Notes under the pieces: generated by a model
The model's input: the letters and a program-made list of their open reading frames with translations, nothing else
Database searches by the model: none
What the model was told of the DNA's origin: nothing
Position numbers and translations under genes: made by a program
NCBI GenBank assembly: GCA_946481235.1
Contig: CAMLME010000003.1
Span: 1-42,513, forward strand
Direction: 5' to 3'
Source of the DNA: an uncultured Methylobacillus sp.
Lineage (GTDB): Bacteria; Pseudomonadota; Gammaproteobacteria; Burkholderiales; Methylophilaceae
Length of the DNA stretch: 42,513 bases
Shown here: positions 41,599 through 42,513 of the stretch, piece after piece
Layout of the letters: each line of letters opens with the position of its first letter
Position numbering within the stretch: the first letter of the stretch is position 1

Positions 41599-42513
41599 AT
41601 GTTTGAGGACGATCCGCTATGGTACAAAGATGCCATCATTTACGAACTGCACGTCAAAGCCTTCTATGACAGCAACAACGATGGCGTTGGTGATTTTCGC
41701 GGCCTGATCGACAAGCTCGATTATTTGCAGGACCTTGGCGTCAATACGCTGTGGCTGCTGCCGTTCTATCCTTCACCGTTGCGTGACGACGGCTACGATA
41801 TCTCCGATTACCGCAATATCCATCCCGATTACGGCTCCATGGCCGACTTTCGCCAGTTCGTGCGCGAGGCTCATCAGCGCGGACTCAAGGTGATCACCGA
41901 ACTGGTCATCAACCACACTTCCGACCAGCACCCCTGGTTCCAGGCGGCGCGCAATGCGCCGCCGAAGTCGATGAAGCGCAATTATTACGTCTGGAGCGAC
42001 GACAACCAGAAATTTCCGGAAACCCGCATCATCTTCACCGATACCGAAAAATCCAATTGGGCCTGGGACGATACGGCCAAGGCTTACTACTGGCATCGCT
42101 TTTTCTCGCACCAGCCCGACCTCAACCACAACAACCCGCATGTGATGAAAGCCATGATGCGCGTCATGCGTTTCTGGTTTGATGCAGGCGTGGATGGGGT
42201 GCGACTGGATGCAGTGCCTTACCTGTGCGTGCGCGAGGGAACCAATAACGAAAACCTGCCCGAGACGCATGCCGTGATCAAATACATGCGGGCAGAGCTC
42301 GACAAGCACTACAAGAACCGCATGTTCCTCGCTGAAGCCAACCAGTGGCCGGAGGATGTACGCGATTATTTCGGCGACGGCGATGAATGCCACATGGCAT
42401 ATCACTTCCCGCTGATGCCGCGCATGTACATGGCCATCGCCCAGGAAGACCGCCATCCCATCGTCGAGATCATGCAGCAGACGCCGGACATCCCGGACAA
42501 CTGCCAGTGGGCG
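41599..42513 (+). CDS. treS: Trehalose synthase / maltose alpha-D-glucosyltransferase (GH13), 3' end outside window
   Basis: The 305 visible codons begin MFEDDPLWYKDAIIYELHVKAFYDSNNDGVGDFRGL, the standard start of TreS. GH13 regions are ELVINHTSDQHPWFQ, the nucleophile D204 in DGVRLDAVPYL and the acid E246 in FLAEANQWPE. LCVREGTNNENLPETH is typical of TreS rather than oligo-1,6-glucosidase. It interconverts maltose and trehalose, connecting glycogen metabolism with a compatible solute or with maltose-1-phosphate routes. AGGGAG precedes ATG 41599. Whether a maltokinase domain is fused at the C-terminus cannot be seen. Confidence 0.92.
   Translation, partial: MFEDDPLWYKDAIIYELHVKAFYDSNNDGVGDFRGLIDKLDYLQDLGVNTLWLLPFYPSPLRDDGYDISDYRNIHPDYGSMADFRQFVREAHQRGLKVITELVINHTSDQHPWFQAARNAPPKSMKRNYYVWSDDNQKFPETRIIFTDTEKSNWAWDDTAKAYYWHRFFSHQPDLNHNNPHVMKAMMRVMRFWFDAGVDGVRLDAVPYLCVREGTNNENLPETHAVIKYMRAELDKHYKNRMFLAEANQWPEDVRDYFGDGDECHMAYHFPLMPRMYMAIAQEDRHPIVEIMQQTPDIPDNCQWA

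Noticed and set aside
1..42513. CRISPR array, tRNA, rRNA, prophage, insertion-sequence transposase or toxin-antitoxin genes
   Set aside because: No direct-repeat array, cloverleaf, ribosomal RNA or transposase/integrase reading frame was seen on either strand.

Overview
The window comes from a betaproteobacterium with moderately high G+C. It is most likely a methylotroph of the Methylophilaceae (Methylobacillus/Methylovorus type). The evidence is a 3-hexulose-6-phosphate synthase (RuMP-cycle formaldehyde fixation), a periplasmic MxaD-like protein of methanol oxidisers, a two-subunit pyruvate carboxylase, and the classical proteobacterial yceD-rpmF-plsX-fabHDG-acpP-fabF-pabC-mltG-tmk-holB-pilZ-tatD order. 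The genus is inference; no rRNA or tRNA gene is visible.

Region 1 (1-5840) is an aldehyde-response locus. It holds an NAD-dependent aldehyde dehydrogenase (minus, running off the left edge), a soluble FIST-domain/chemoreceptor hybrid (minus) and an AcoR-type sigma-54 activator (plus). Both minus-strand genes have a clear -24/-12 promoter. Each promoter is preceded at almost identical distance by a pair of TCTCAA/TTGAGA palindromes, so the activator probably controls both as one regulon. A 270-bp double-hairpin element with 25-bp terminal inverted repeats sits directly before the activator start codon.

Region 2 (5942-14239) is envelope-related. It holds a lipoprotein phospholipase D/cardiolipin-synthase-like enzyme, a minus-strand pair (fatty-acid desaturase and an overlapping exported protein of unknown function), and divergently a four-gene tripartite efflux operon (TolC-like channel, MacA-like adaptor, separate ABC ATPase, separate FtsX/MacB permease).

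Region 3 (14367-18916) holds hexulose-phosphate synthase with an unusual C-terminal tail, mutL of the endonuclease type, an MxaD-like periplasmic protein and an MFS metabolite/H+ symporter.

Region 4 (18913-29165, all minus) reads pycA, pycB, a terminator-like hairpin, maf (yceF), creB, creC, a YdjM-like membrane protein, creD, a DUF4139 exported protein and an RsmI-like methylase.

Region 5 (29218-40982, plus) is the lipid/cell-envelope/replication super-cluster, with several intergenic hairpins and promoters that split it into transcriptional sub-units. An MBL-fold hydrolase overlaps the end of tatD, and a small BamE-like exported protein with a strong terminator follows. The window ends inside a trehalose synthase-type GH13 gene (treS).

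The most interesting non-gene signals are: the matched sigma-54/UAS architecture; the double-hairpin element and its terminal motif, which recurs in the leaders of the FIST and treS genes; terminator-like hairpins abutting the start codons of plsX and maf; a promoter embedded in a terminator loop before acpP; a near-leaderless yceD; and a DnaA-box-like cluster before pabC.
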